Below, piece by piece: positions 1 to 11,340 of a DNA stretch of 64,000 nt. This DNA comes from Coenobita brevimanus (lineage: Eukaryota > Arthropoda > Malacostraca > Decapoda > Coenobitidae): contig CM064658.1 of the NCBI GenBank assembly GCA_032717465.1, forward strand, positions 6,041,001-6,105,000, given 5' to 3'. How positions within the stretch are numbered: position 1 is the stretch's first letter; each line of letters begins with the position of its first letter. A program made the translations under genes and the position numbers. The notes beneath the pieces are model-generated. The model did no database searches, had not been told where the DNA came from, and saw only the letters and a list, made by a program, of their open reading frames with translations.

Positions 1-55
1 AGTAGGCAGCACTACATCAAGTGAGTGGATGATGGTTGCCACCACCTACCACTAA
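1..55 (-). repeat. SINE2 head fragment, cut by window edge
   Basis: Read on the minus strand, this gives the same head sequence (GGTAGGTGG...CACTTGATGTAGTGCTGCC) that begins the complete SINE2 copies at 35008-35395 (+) and about 54331-54680 (-). Only the head is inside the window. It abuts the 3' end of a LINE-A copy. Confidence 0.6.
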
Positions 56-61
56 AGAAAC

Positions 62-896
62 TATCTATCTGTCGCCAGATGCCTCAATCCTGTTTGGGGT
101 GGCCACAAACAAAACGTCACCCTGTCCCCCGCCATTTCACTGCCCTGCTCCCAACTCGCACCCCCCTTTCTCATATACCTCTCCATCTCATCCTCGGCCT
201 CCCCCTCCATCTCACTCCCATACACTCCCTTTGTCAGTCTTTCACCCTCCATCCTCTCCACATGGCCAAACCACCTCAGTGTGTTCCTCATAACACTTCC
301 TATCGCATCCACATCCACACCACAATGCTCCTTTATATCCTCATTCGTCAGCCTGTCTCCATGTGACTCCACAGGCTCCTCTTAAATAACTCATTTCCAC
401 TGCTCTCACTTTTGACTTGTCTTTCCAACAACGTCCAAGCTTCACTTCCATAAGTTAGAGTTGGTATCACAATACTGTCATGTAGTAACTTTTTCACTTC
501 CATGCTCACTTCCCTGTTTCTTATCACTGCTTTCAAAGAACTATCAACCTTTCTTCCCGGCTGTACCCTTTCAAGCACTTCACCCTCCGAACCTCCATCC
601 TTACTCATCACACTTCCCAAATACTTAAACGTACTCACATTTTCCAATTTCTTACCATCCAATCTCACTGTACATTCACTGACTTCACTTTTCTCAAAGA
701 CCATCACTTTACTCTTCCCTACATTCACCTTTAGATTCCGTTTCGTGCACACTTTTCCAGACTCATCCACCAAGCCTTGCAGCTCCCCTTTGTCTTCACT
801 CAACAACACAGTATCATCTGCAAACAATACAGGGAGTTTCCAAACACTATCCTCTCTCACCAGGGTCACTCCAACATCCACTACCCTACCTTGTAC
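62..896 (-). mobile_element. Non-LTR retrotransposon LINE-A copy 1, 3' portion
   Basis: The minus strand encodes the C-terminal half of a reverse transcriptase protein: FADDTVLLSEDKGELQGLVD, KYLGSVMSKDGG, PTLTYGSEAWTLLE and FGHVERM. The reading frame is broken near position 350-370 (the 348-881 frame carries the RT part and the 61-372 frame the FGHVERM end). The 3' end has the family signature, a GGCCACCCC..CGTCTGGC-type tail followed by a TAGA-like tetranucleotide run (seen here as ctatctatctgtc). The element continues upstream at 3396-4640; the two halves are separated by the foldback element at 897-3395. It is a dead copy. The clade is not certain; the APE-type group near RTE/Daphne is my guess. 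Confidence 0.85.
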
Positions 897-3395
897 TATT
901 GTGGTCTGGAGTTCTTAGCCACCCTCATCCAGCCAACCCGTGTATGTGGCAGCGTCGCATTCACGAACACAGAAGTTGCCTTCGATGCATTTGTCGAAAA
1001 ATAGCCCTTCAGCTTTGGGCTTATACTAATGGATAGAGCAAGAGTAATATTTACACTGAAGGTTTGACTCTGATATCACGAATATATCATACTGATTATT
1101 TAATACTGTAACTTGTTTCTCGTATAGAGCCAAGCAAGTGATAAATATGTATATTTGGTTCCACTCCATGACTTCCTGTAGGTTTGAACCAGCGAACACA
1201 GAGTGAACAAGTTCGAAACATTTATTTGTTAACAGGAGAGAGAGTAGCGGGTGCCTATGAATTTTAGAGGAATGAGGTGGAGAAATGAGGTGCTCAGCAC
1301 AGTTAAACAGGAATTTTTCCTTTCGTTTCGGTTGGCTTTATATGACTAAATGAAGGTAAATTATGAAATATAATAACTGGATGATGAAGTGGTAATAGGG
1401 TCTGGCTAATGGTTGTTTGGTCCAAGGTGTGCAGAGGTAAGGCTAATTCCAGGCAACGGTCGCTGTTAAAAGTTGAATATTTTAGGTCCCACTTATTTTA
1501 ATTATTCCATGTATGTTTACAGTACGTGTATGCCCCTATGGACCTATTTTCACCCCATGAATATTTTTAGCAATGGACATTTTCACCACTCGGAGCACAA
1601 TCCTCCATGGATCTATTTTCCTTAATGACTTATTTTCCCACGAACTAGTTTTCCCCGTTGATGTATTTTCTCCCCACGGACCAATTTTTCCGTCGACCTT
1701 GAATCTCTCCATGGATACAGGTTTCCTACATGGTCGTATACCCATGGATGTATTTTTCATAAATGAACCTATTTTCCCCATAAACCTGTTATCCGACGTG
1801 GTTATATCACCCACTGATGCGTGCAGTTGAAACAGACCTCTTAACCAACAGATGTATTGCACGATGGACCTGTTGTAACCCACTGGATATATATATACCT
1901 ACTTCAGCATAATTCCAGAATAATATCCCCTGTGGACCAATTTTCCGGACACTAAACCCTTCCCAACTCTGACATTAACTCATATCACCTAGTCCAAGTG
2001 GCCTGTTTTCCCACAGTCCGTCCATCCACCTACACACCCACCCATCAACGCACATACCCACAACCTTACTCAATACAGAATGTCTCAAAAGTAGGACGAC
2101 ACAAACCCGTCTCTTGCCTTGTCCTACTATTAGCCCCACCACCCACCCTACTTAAACAATGCACGAACCCCATTCCACCCCACTTAACCAGCCCAACAAC
2201 CCTTTCCCCTCCCTCTCGCTCACCCACTCCACCTAATCCGCCTGTGAAACAACCAGCCTACACTAACCAATCAACCCACTCAGTCACCAACCGACCAACC
2301 CGCATACCATGCTCCACAAGTCAGATGACTCTCAATTCAACACACACACACACAGACGGGGTGGATTTCCTTACACGAAAGATGAGTCTCACTGCTTAAC
2401 TCAGTCTGTTGGCAGAAAATAGTACTGGGTACTCTTTACAGGGAGTTTGCCAGGCCATAGATAAGGGGCTTCATTCCAGCTACATGCACATGATTTTATG
2501 CGATACAAGTAAATAAGGTGCTCAAGCTAAACAGGGAATTTTTCCTTTGGCTGATGAAAGAGTTTAATCCCAGGATAACTTCTCGTCGGACATAAAGAAA
2601 GATGTGTTTTATTCTGGGTAATGCCAGTTGACTTTGTCAAATTATTAGGCAGGCCGTGTAACTTCTGTTAAATGCCTTTTGTTCACATTTTTTTCTCTCT
2701 GGTGGTTGGCACCTGGAGATTTTTGGCAAACTCATGAGTATTTTTCTCATTAACTGGATATCTCTCTCTGGACAGAGAGGCAAATTACTTTCTTAAGCAC
2801 AGTTTTTTTTGTTAAACCAACAGCATTTATCTCCTAATTCATTACTTCAACGAAAGCAATCCTAAAAAAAATTATCACAAAGCAATGCAAGTTCTAGTGA
2901 CTGATGGAAGGAATAATCACACTGGCCTGTTTTCAATGGATCACAGAAATCCATGGTTTCTCATCCCTTGCATTTCCCTGTGCCAGTCTGCCTCCACCTC
3001 ATTATTCCAAAATTCACATGCGCCCACCATACACGCTCTCTCTCTCTCTCTCTCTTCTGTTAACGAATGAATGTTTCGAACTTGTTCACTCTGTGTTCAC
3101 TGGTTCAAACCTATAGGAAGTCTTGGAGTGGAACCAAATATACATATTTGTCATTTGCTTGGCTCTATACGAGAAACAAGTTATTAAATAATCATTATGA
3201 TATATCCGTATTATCAGTCAAACCTTCAAAGTAAATAGTACTCTTGCTTTATCCATTAGTACAAGCCCAAAGCTGAAGGGATATTTTTCGACAGAAATGC
3301 ATCAAAGGCAACTTCTGTGCTCGTGAATGCGACGCTGCCACATAAACGAGTTGGCTGGACGAGGGTGGCTAAGAACTCCTGGCCGCAATAGTACA
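897..3395. mobile_element. Foldback-type DNA element with ~345-bp terminal inverted repeats
   Basis: The left arm (897-1245) and right arm (about 3045-3390) are long inverted repeats: TATTGTGGTCTGGAGTTC at the left is mirrored by GAACTCCTGGCCGCAATA at the right, and the similarity runs through to GAACAAGTTCGAAACATT. GTAC lies at 893-896 and again at 3396-3399, and the uninterrupted LINE-A copy at 44.2 kb has a single GTAC at the matching point, so GTAC is the likely 4-bp target duplication. The right end has an extra GTACA, which leaves the exact boundary ambiguous. No transposase is visible in the 1.8-kb interior, which carries a minisatellite-like tract and C-rich DNA. The superfamily is not assigned. 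Confidence 0.8.
1530..1960. repeat. Degenerate ~24-bp minisatellite inside the foldback element
   Basis: Variants of the phrase CATGGACCTATTTTCCCC recur roughly every 24 bases (for example near 1535, 1605, 1670, 1740, 1765, 1865 and 1930), with considerable drift. The short ORFs across it on both strands are products of the repeat and not genes. Confidence 0.6.
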
Positions 3396-4640
3396 GTACC
3401 TCTTTTATTACCCCATCCATTTACAGATTGAACAACCATGGAGACATGACACATCCCTGTTTCAACCCAACCTACAAAGAGAAAAATTCACTTAGTTCAC
3501 CATCCACACACACTGCAGCCTTAGCACCATCATACATACTCTTCACAGCATTCAACAACTTCCCATGTACTCCATATATTCTTAATACTTTCCACAAGCC
3601 TTGTCTATCCACTCTGTAATATGCTTTCTCCAAATCCATGAAAGCTGCATACAACTTCTTTCCCTTCTCTAGAATCTTTTCCACTAAAGATCTAAGAATG
3701 AATATCTGATCTACACAACCTCTTCCCTTCCTAAAACCTCCCTGTTCTTCTCCAACTAATTTCTCTCTTCTTTCTCTAACTCTGTCAATAAGTATCCTAC
3801 CATACACTTTTCCTATTATAGTAAGAAGACAAATGCCCCTATGATTACCACACACTTCTTTTTCCCCTTTCCCTTTGTTCATTCATTCATTCATTGCCAG
3901 ATGCCATGTATCCCAAACAGGGTGGCCAAGGGCTTAGAGTTAATTGTTTTACAGGGAGGGGCACTAATCCTCCACCAACCCCACTTGACACGTACAAGGG
4001 AATAATTATACCTGACTTCCAATCCTCCGGGACTCTACCTTCCTCCCAGGCCAATCTACCCATCTTCCACATCCATTCTACTACAAAATCTCCCCCATGC
4101 TTCAGCATTTCACCACACACTCCATCAATTCCTGGGGCTTTCCCCAATTTAACTTTCTTCATTGGTTCCACAACTTCTGTCCTACTGATTTCTTCCTGTC
4201 TTCTCACTTCCCTCCTCCTTCCAACCATTCCCCAGCCACTTATACTCGCATTACTTCCGTCCTGTATGTTCAACAATTCCTTAGTGTTCTCTCCATCTGC
4301 TCACTTTTTCTCCCTTCTCCACTAGTAATCACCATTTTTATCTTTCACTCCCCTGCTAACCTCACTTCCACCCTGTCTTACTCTTTTCACCTCTTTCCAG
4401 AACAATTTCTCAAAGTCCCTCCACTTTACACTCAAATTCCTCATCCACTCTCTTCTTACTCTCTCTCTTACTAAGCTTTTCACCTCCCTATTTCTTTCTA
4501 CATATAACTCTCTCTTCCGCCTCTCAACTTCTTCCACGCCCCTATTTCTCATCCATTCATTGTATGCTTTCTTCTTTTGTGCCACAGCCTGTCTCACCTC
4601 TTCAGTCCACCATGCTGTTCCTTGCACCCCCCTCCGTCTA
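3396..4640 (-). mobile_element. LINE-A copy 1, upstream RT portion
   Basis: Minus strand. The region 4322-4627 encodes the segment between endonuclease and RT (GTAWWTEEVRQAVAQKKKAY..). The region 3887-4276 encodes the RT N-terminus (KKVKLGKAPGIDGVCGEML, EDWKSGIIIPLY). The region 3472-3882 continues with GNHRGICLLTIIGKVYGR, AAFMDLEKAYYRVDRQGLW and VHGKLLNAVKSMYDG. A 5'-truncated SINE tail (3879-3992) interrupts the coding sequence between the second and third parts. The endonuclease domain is absent, so this is a 5'-truncated, inactive copy. Confidence 0.85.
3879..3992 (-). mobile_element. 5'-truncated 5S-SINE tail nested in LINE-A
   Basis: This stretch is the tail half of the 5S-derived SINE without its 5S head. 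It shares CAGATGCCATGTATCCC, GGGCTTAGAGTTAATTG and CCACTTGACACGTA with the copy at 45836-46064 and ends in a CATT run. The LINE-A sequence resumes at TACAAGGGAATAATTAT exactly where copy 3 (near 43740) is continuous. It therefore inserted after the LINE-A copy. Confidence 0.8.
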
Positions 4641-4731
4641 AAGAAACACTAGACAATAAATAACTACCTGCATTTACATCTATGTATATTTGTGTGTGTT
4701 CATGAAACATACTGTTCAAATGTATATTACA

Positions 4732-4844
4732 AGTATACCCCGAGACATAATACCCGTTGATGCAATACCCCGGCTTAGCAATGGGAGTAGACATACCACC
4801 ATAACCCACCTAACGATGGCCAAACCCTAGTTTAACAATTGGTA

Positions 4845-4883
<39 letters not shown>

Positions 4884-5840
4884 AAACTGTCATTAGACTT
4901 AGGCCTACATTAATGTGTTTTAGTCATAGGTTGGGTGAACATAATCATTTTGGGATAGGTAACTAAAACGGGTATCACACGGGTACCCGTGAATGTTTTG
5001 TGCAGCACAAAATGGACATCCATACCCCATCGCATGGTTGACGTCGACGGCCACCACCACCTTTATCGAGTTCACCCTTCTCGGCTGGGAGGTCACTTCC
5101 AACTCCCTAGCAGACGACATGTTTAACAACAACAATGGACGTGAACCTGATTGTTAGTTTTGCAATGGATGTTGCAGTCCCAACCGTGTAGAAAGAGGAG
5201 GAAGCCTCTGCAAGAAGACAAAGGAGGGGGAGAAGGAGGACATTCCATCATACTTACCACATTTTGGTATATTTGAAAATTTTCTATAGCAGACAGAAGT
5301 CCTGAAAATCATATGATAAAAGATTATACAAAGTTTACTGGCAGTTTTGAATTAATCATAACACCTCATCTGACCACAGAGTTCAGGACAGCAGACGACA
5401 CACACTACTTGGTCACAGCTACGTGTAAACTCCATAAAGAAGGAGACTACCAAGTTGTGGATGTCCACAAATGAGTCAGGTGGCCTTCCACCCATGGACG
5501 TCCATGACCCTCGCGGCGGGGCAAAATTTGGACATTCACGAGTCCCCCGTGTGATAGCCCCTTAAGTGACTTTTTCTAGACTTGTATTTGACTATTGTCA
5601 TGTTGTGGGGTTTAGATCGAGTCATAAACTGCTTTTAGCCTTAGTTTAGCTTGTTTTAAAGCTATTTGGGGGTTTAGGTGAGATGGTAAGTTGTTTTGGG
5701 GCCCATTTGGGTGGGTTTAGGACTTGGCTGGGGGAAACCCAGGGCTAAAAAATGCGTCCCTATAATTTACACGTTAAATCTACCGCGATATACAATACCC
5801 CACCTAGTGATTGGTTTGTACTTAACCAATTGCATTGTTA
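4732..5840. mobile_element. TIR element of Tigger/pogo type, family 'C', copy 1
   Basis: The ends are inverted: GTATACCCCGAGAC and AATACCCCGGCTTAGCAATG at the left, and AATACCCCACCTAGTGATTGG and ACTGGGTATACC at the right. The interior near 4890-4960 matches 57077-57150 of the second copy (AATGTGTTTAGYCATAG and GGGTGAACAT). A poly-T run of about 30 bases lies at 4848-4879. There is no coding capacity. A smaller inverted-repeat element is nested at 4970-5560. Confidence 0.6.
4970..5560. mobile_element. Nested MITE with ~28-bp inverted repeats (GGGnTATCACACGGG)
   Basis: The left end reads GGGTATCACACGGGTACC followed by CGTGAATGTT. The right end reads, inverted, GGGCTATCACACGGGGGACT then CGTGAATGTC. 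It has no convincing ORF. The 71-codon minus frame at 4920-5135 crosses the boundary and is not a gene. No clear target duplication is visible, so the superfamily is open; a Harbinger-type element is one possibility. Confidence 0.55.
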
Positions 5841-5982
5841 TACTGGGTATACCTATATGTTTGTGTAGTACAATATATGTATACATAAGCTTGTATATGC
5901 ATATGCAGGTAAGTGAACAATGTATTAGTATTGTATAATATGTAAACAGGGTAACCATATTTCAGTGGAAATAAACTTATTA

Positions 5983-5986
<4 letters not shown>

Positions 5987-6037
<51 letters not shown>
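5987..6037. repeat. (TC)n microsatellite
   Basis: An uninterrupted TC dinucleotide run of about 50 bases. Confidence 0.95.
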
Positions 6038-6039
<2 letters not shown>

Positions 6040-6110
6040 GTTAAGTGCCTTGCTAAGTGACATGTTCCTTTTTATGTGTGGTTTGCTTAATTTTTACCTT
6101 TTTACTTCAG

Positions 6111-6165
6111 ATGGTTGGTGGTGCTGGTTGTACTAAGAGAGGGACTAGTGGACAGGGTAAAGGAG
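6111..6165 (+). other. Possible exon, 55 nt
   Basis: A strong acceptor (polypyrimidine, then TTTACTTCAG) is followed by 55 bases and a consensus donor (GGAG|GTAAGC). One frame is open and reads MVGGAGCTKRGTSGQGKG, which looks faintly like a histone tail, but no continuation was found. It lies upstream of the promoter-like block at 7076, so it may belong to a different transcript or be a chance match. Confidence 0.3.
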
Positions 6166-6491
6166 GTAAGCCTGAGGTATTTTGAGAATTTTGATTAGTC
6201 AGTAGTGAATGGATTTGGAATTTTTGCACATATAGCAAGGTTGTCCCTGAGTTACCCTTTAGTCCCTGCCATGCTGATTTATTTCTACTTGATTACCTTC
6301 CCAGAGTCATTGTTTCAGACTTTAGGTTGATTCTTTTGTCATCAGATCGGGTGTTTGAGGTCAGACTCATCGCCCTTGTCTTTTTGTAATTAACTCCTCA
6401 TGGGTGGGTGTGAGGGCGGCAATTAGTCACCAGCACCATGGGAGGTAGACGGGTGTGAATCTGCCATTTCTGGGCTACAAACAAGGACTTC

Positions 6492-6863
6492 ATTGCTAAA
6501 TATGTGGTATTTGGCAACTGCAATGTGGGAGGGCTTGGCAACAGCTCTAGTGGCGTATTGGGAAATTTATCATTCCCATGGACACCACTGATGCTTCCTC
6601 GTGCTTGAAATTATGATGTGGTGATCTATCACCTCATACGAGGTGATCAGCGCGGCCATGGGTGGCCTGCATATCTGAATTACTAAATATTCGGTATTTG
6701 GCAACGGTGTGGCAGGGCTTGGCAGCTGGTCTGATGGCATATAGGGAGAGATAAAATTCCCATGGAAACCACTGACGCTGCCTCGTGCTTGAAAATATGG
6801 CACTGAGACTCATCACCTCAGATGAGACGATCAGCGCGGCCAGAAGTGGCTTGCATGTTGTCT
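6492..6863. repeat. Tandem duplication of a ~187-bp unit
   Basis: The unit 6492-6678 is repeated at 6679-6863. Shared phrases include GGTATTTGGCAAC, GGCAGGGCTTGGCA-type, ATTCCCATGG, CTCGTGCTTGAAA, ATCACCTCA and GATCAGCGCGGCCA. No gene is seen. The remainder of 6166-7075 shows nothing recognisable. Confidence 0.75.
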
Positions 6864-7071
6864 CATGAGTCGATGGGCATGGCGGAGGCAAATGATACAT
6901 TGGGGAAGGGAGGAGGAGGGGGGAGCAGCAAGGTTAGGGGAAGAAACAGACATATTGCTGGTTCTGGGTAAACATGGCCAGTGCACTCTGCCACGTACTT
7001 TGAAGCTTACGGTACTGTATATGTATTTTTTAATTTATTGTTTGCACTGATCAAGACGTGATAACTTTAAT

Positions 7072-7125
7072 TCTTTGCGGCTGGAGGGAAGCAGCCGCCA
7101 TGTTGGCGATGACGTCACTATTTAT
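7072..7125 (+). promoter_or_regulatory. Promoter-like block: YY1 site plus CRE
   Basis: GCCGCCATGTTGGC (7094-7107) fits the YY1 core-promoter motif found just downstream of many TSSs, and TGACGTCA (7110-7117) is a perfect palindromic CRE. A pyrimidine-rich TTCTTTGC lies just upstream. It sits 5' of the candidate snoRNA host gene, whose introns start to show snoRNA-like folds from 7.5 kb. Assignment as that gene's start is inference. Confidence 0.45.
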
Positions 7126-7503
7126 ACTGATCCAGGAGAAATAGCAAGTAACCTGTGAAACTCATTTCAGTAGAAATTATGAAAAGGCTGTGCCAGTTTG
7201 GTGAAGAATTATTGTTTATTGTTGGAAAAAGTGTTGGGTTCAAAAGTGAGATAGGGGAGGAGTGACATTGGGAGGGCTTGAATCTGAACCACATTACTGG
7301 CCTGCAAATAAGAACTGAATTGAAAGTTAAGTTTGATGTAGGATTGAGAGAATTGTCTGATTGTGGAATGCAGAGTGATGTGGAGATCTATTCACTACCA
7401 CTCCATCTGAGTAAGAAGTTGGACAGATGAATAAAGAGTATAAGTACAGTATCCATAAAGTCCACCAGTGTCTGGGCATGAGGGTGGGAGATCAGATTCC
7501 CAA

Positions 7504-7557
7504 GCCTCAAATCAGAACTGGCAGAGTGGTGCCAGGCTAATCGCTGACTGAGGCACA
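7504..7557 (+). ncRNA. Candidate H/ACA hairpin (3' half only)
   Basis: The lower stem GCCTCA (7504-7509) pairs with TGAGGC (7549-7554). The upper stem CTGGCA (7518-7523) pairs with TGCCAG (7530-7535), leaving an internal loop of 8 and 13 nt as in a pseudouridylation pocket. ACA follows directly at 7555-7557. AGATCA upstream could be an H box, but I do not find a convincing 5' hairpin, so it may be partial or fortuitous. Confidence 0.35.
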
Positions 7558-8024
7558 ATCCTCTGATCAGTTTCATACCATGGCAACATTCATAAGTATC
7601 TAAGATAGCAAAGTACTTAATTGGTGATAATGTGAATGTTATCTTTCCCATCTTCGGATCCTACCCATACGGATTATTATTACTGAGAAATTGGGTTATC
7701 ATGGTATGGTTAATTGTTAGAATCATGTCTGTTTACCAGTCTTTTCCTCCTTCATAGTAGCATGATTTAAACACAGAATTATTTGTAAATGTACAGGGTT
7801 ACCAGGTATGTAATTCTCCCAGTTGCATTATTCATGCTTTCTGAGTCATATCTCACCATATCCTCAGATTGGAATGATGTACAGAGTTATTTAATTTGCA
7901 GGATTGTGTGGGAGCTGGGCATTTTCAGTAGGTTAGACTGGAATCCTGGCTTCACGCCCCAACACCATGACAGGTGTTGGGTAATAGGCTGCCGCTAGAA
8001 GCATAATGTTGGAGGTAAGATCAT

Positions 8025-8454
8025 TTCTGCTGCTTGGGGGTGTCTGCCCTTTCCTCTCTGTCTTTCTTTCCTTCATTCTTTACTCTTCTGCCTGTGAGTG
8101 ACTGTACACTCCCTCTTCTGTCTTTCTTTCCTTCATTCTTTCCTCATCCTTCTGCCTATGGATTGCTCTACACCTAGTGACAAGCCAAATGGTTTCCTGT
8201 TCACCAGGAAACCATTAATATATAACCAAATTTTGGTGTCTGGTGTTTAGTGAGTAATTAAGGTGCTCCAGTCAGATTGAGCCTGTGTATGTTTATATCC
8301 AAGGGGTGGTTGGGGTTTATTGCTCAGGTAATGCCATTCAAGGATGAGTGAGGCTGGTCACTCTGATCTTAAATGTCAGGACTAACTCGTCTAGCTCCAG
8401 GTTCCTACACTCCTTAGGGTGCAACATAGGATTGGATAGTGGATGGATGGATGG
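8025..8454 (+). repeat. SINE2 (long form) copy 1
   Basis: It shares long blocks with the copies at 18776-19192 (+) and 19497-20007 (-): GGTGTCTGCCCTTTCCTC, GTGACAAGCCAAATGG, ATTAAGGTGCTCYAG, GAGCCTGTGTA, TATATCCAAGGGGTGG and GATGAGTGAGG, ending in a (TGGA)n tail. The central palindrome AATGGTTTCCTG..CAGGAAACCATT is intact. The CTTTCTTTCCTTCATTCTTT block is duplicated here. The head is degraded. Confidence 0.75.
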
Positions 8455-8612
8455 CCATTAATTGTTTGATGGAATATTAAATGTACATCAGTTATGTACA
8501 GCTTTCATGTGCTTGTAGCTACTGTGCAAAGTTGGGCACTAAAGCGATAATCCGATAACAGGTACTGGTAATTATTGAAATTAATTTTTATCGGACCATC
8601 ATCGGAAGTTAA

Positions 8613-10069
8613 CCCCTAGGGTACGCAATTCCCCAGCCTCGACTGCCCCCCAGGATGCAAAAACGGGCCAATTTTTCGACTTCCTCAAAGGTTAAAAGTT
8701 TTATGCCCGATTTATAGAGCTTGAATTTACACACCTGAAAACACAAACCCCACCCTCCTAGACCCAATAGTTACCGAGCTATGGCCCGTCAAAGTTTATA
8801 ATAGTTACCCATCGCATCCCTGGCGAGAAAGAAAATACGCCACTTGCACCTGTTTTCTTCGCAAGAGTACGTACAAAAATCACCAAAATCAATTTTTTGT
8901 GTGTGTGTATAGATGTTATAAACCATTGTAATGTGCTTAGAAAATAATAAAATAGTGACAAACCCCCCAAATAAATGATAAATAAAAATTATCCTTCCCT
9001 CCTCTCCTCTCCTCATACCTCCAATCCCCTCCATCCCCTTCCCTTCCCTTCCCCTCCCCTTTCCCCTCCCCGCCAAGCTGTCAAATCTAGCAAGGGAAAT
9101 TGGTCATAAACCCCCCAATAAAAATATGATAAATAGTAAAAATTATCCTCCCCTTCTCTCCCCTCTTCAAACCTCCAATCCCCTCCCTCCCCTCCCCTCA
9201 CCTCACCTCCCCTCCCCTCCCCTCCCCTCACATACCCTCCCCTCCCCCCTCCCCTCCGAGCTGTCAAATCTAGTTTTCGTTTTGAAGGCTCCAGCATGCT
9301 TCCATGCGTCGCCATGAAATAAAATGTCTTCTTCAAGTGGGTTTCGACTAAAGACAGCTAAAATAATTTTGGTGTGCATATCTGTATGCAGACACCAATA
9401 AATTACAGGTAATGATTCAAAACACGTGCAAGAAAGCGTAAAAAATACACAAAATATTCGAGGCCGGGGAGGTGCTAGGGGGTGCGGGTGGGGGGAGCTG
9501 GTAAGGACAGGAGGGGGTGGATGGGGATGGAGGGATGGGAGGAGACCACCACAAGACACAAAGGAAGGGCCAAAGTGGAGTACAGGGACATGGAGGGAGG
9601 GTCTATCTATATCTATATACCTAGGCTGCTTCCCCCAAGGAAAGGGAGGTAGCCGAGACAGGACGACACACTCCCCATCTACACATCCATTCAAACACAT
9701 TCATTTGCAGGGTAGGGGAGAAATACCCTCCCCCCAGTTGACTGGGGGGGATCCACATGGGATGGGGGGGATGCATGAGAGGGGGGGTGGGAAGGGTTGT
9801 TGTGGTGGTAAGAATGGTGGGAGGTAGGGTAGTAACAAGGTAGTGGAGTAGAGGGAGGTGGGGGGTACACCCCCCACCGCCTGGTTACGGGCCTGGGTCC
9901 CCCCTCCTGTGTGTCCAACACTTAGTTCTGATTGGTTAGAAGCCATCTGCGTCACAGCCGGGGTGGAGCCAGCTGCCGCCAGTTTTTTGTGGATCTTGTA
10001 CGATCGGTGTTGCTCGTCCGCTTAGAAATTGCTCAAAAAGCCCGATCGATGAGGTTAGCACCTAAGGGG
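8613..10069. mobile_element. TTAA-target (piggyBac-like) element nested in the hAT-like element
   Basis: It is flanked by TTAA at 8609-8612 and 10070-10073, with ends CCCCTAGGGTACGC and, inverted, CCCCTTAGGTGC. Removing it restores a continuous CGGAAGTTAACTTCC in the host hAT terminus. The interior holds C-rich (CCCCT)n tracts in a duplicated ~150-bp segment (about 8940-9090 and 9095-9270), a LINE-B 3' stub (9603-9712) and G-rich DNA. The ORFs across the tracts are low-complexity artefacts. Confidence 0.7.
9603..9712 (-). mobile_element. LINE-B 3'-end stub
   Basis: CTAGGCTGCTTCCCCCAAGG, GGGAGGTAGCCGAGACAGG and CGACACACTCCC match the 3' terminus of the long LINE-B copy at 23840-23935 almost exactly, preceded by a tct/ata simple-repeat tail. 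Only about 110 bp remain, an extreme 5' truncation. Confidence 0.8.
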
Positions 10070-10689
10070 TTAACTTCCATAATATTTATCAGATTAGTAA
10101 ACTTCCGATAACTCAGTTTTTTAGTCCAGTAACGTCAGTTAATTTTTTGTCCAGTAAAATTTTTATTGGTGTACATTTTGCGTATACTAGGCCCTTAAGT
10201 ATAATCGTTATTCCTTGTTGGTAATTCTATTTTTTGTAATGGGAAAGTTTAAACTATAATTGGTTATATAATTGATATACTTTGTTGCTCATTCATTAAG
10301 TACTTTTTTTTAGTAATTGCTAATTCCAAGTTTGTATATAAATATTGTACTTTATGGTATGCTTAATGGTTAATAAATGTACTTAAATTTCAAACTTACC
10401 TGTTCAGTTCCAGCGTTAGTAATTATCAGGGAAATTAAAATTTAGTTCATGGTGTTGGTTTGGTTATGAGGGTTTCAAAACTACATTTTAAAATTAAATT
10501 TAAGAAAATAAACAAAAAAGTTGCAAAACTTGTAGCAAATGTTTACTTCAATTTAGCCCTTTTTTTTAACATCAGAGATTCTGTTGATGCATTCCGTTGT
10601 CGTTTTACAAAACTTGTAAAATATTCCATAAATCGCGTTTACTCATCATAACAAAGAGGCTCGAGCATGATGTCACGGAATGGTTCCTC

Positions 10690-11340
10690 TATGCGTGGTG
10701 GTACTGCACAGCTGGTCTGACTTATGGCTTTGTTTCTCTATAACTTTATTCTTGGTGAATATTTTTCTACAGCAAGGTATAAAATTTTTGGTTTTTGCCT
10801 AACTTCAACTCATCACTGTGACTTTTTAGTTTCCTTGTTTTCCTTTATGAACATACGATAAAGTACAACTATTCAGCTTCAAAGTAACACCACAACCAGC
10901 ATCCTATAAAAAGTGTATTTACACGGACCGATCTAAGAAAAACATCGCGAAGCGAATATGTGGCTGAGACTAAAATAAAATTGTGCATCTCATTCCTTTT
11001 GCTTTACTGCACAATGAAATGCAAGTATTACCATAATCTATATGTCATTGTAAAGGTAATTTATTGTATTTTTGCATGGTTTAAACCAAATTTACGTATC
11101 TTTATTCATTTTTTGCCGAATATTTTTCTACGGCAAGGTACAGTATAAAATTTTTGCTTTTCGCCCAACTTCAGCTCGTCATTTTGACATTTTATTTTCT
11201 TTGTTCTCCTCTTTTGAACACACTGCGATAAAGTACAACTATTCAGCTTTAAAATGACACCAAAACCAACATTCTTTCGTGAAAAATGTACTTACACAAA
11301 GCGATCAAAGTAAAATATCAGGCCGCGAAGATGTGGGTCA
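10690..11340. repeat. Two diverged tandem units (~340 bp) in the hAT-like element
   Basis: Segments starting near 10730 and 11095 share GAATATTTTTCTACRGCAAGG, TATAAAATTTTTG, GATAAAGTACAACTATTCAG and TTTACACRRAGCGATC-type sequence with moderate divergence. The frames here are short and not protein-like. Confidence 0.6.

Noticed and set aside
25..366. Overlapping + strand ORFs of 85-113 aa at the window start
   Set aside because: They are antisense to the LINE-A coding sequence on the minus strand; the same pattern recurs opposite every LINE-A and LINE-B copy.
6111..6165. Histone-tail-like peptide MVGGAGCTKRGTSGQGKG as evidence of a histone gene
   Set aside because: Only 18 residues, no continuation into a histone fold, and the similarity is compositional.
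9013..9955. Gly/Arg- or Pro-rich ORFs up to 165 aa
   Set aside because: They arise from (CCCCT)n and G-run tracts inside the nested TTAA element, and several frames are open at once.
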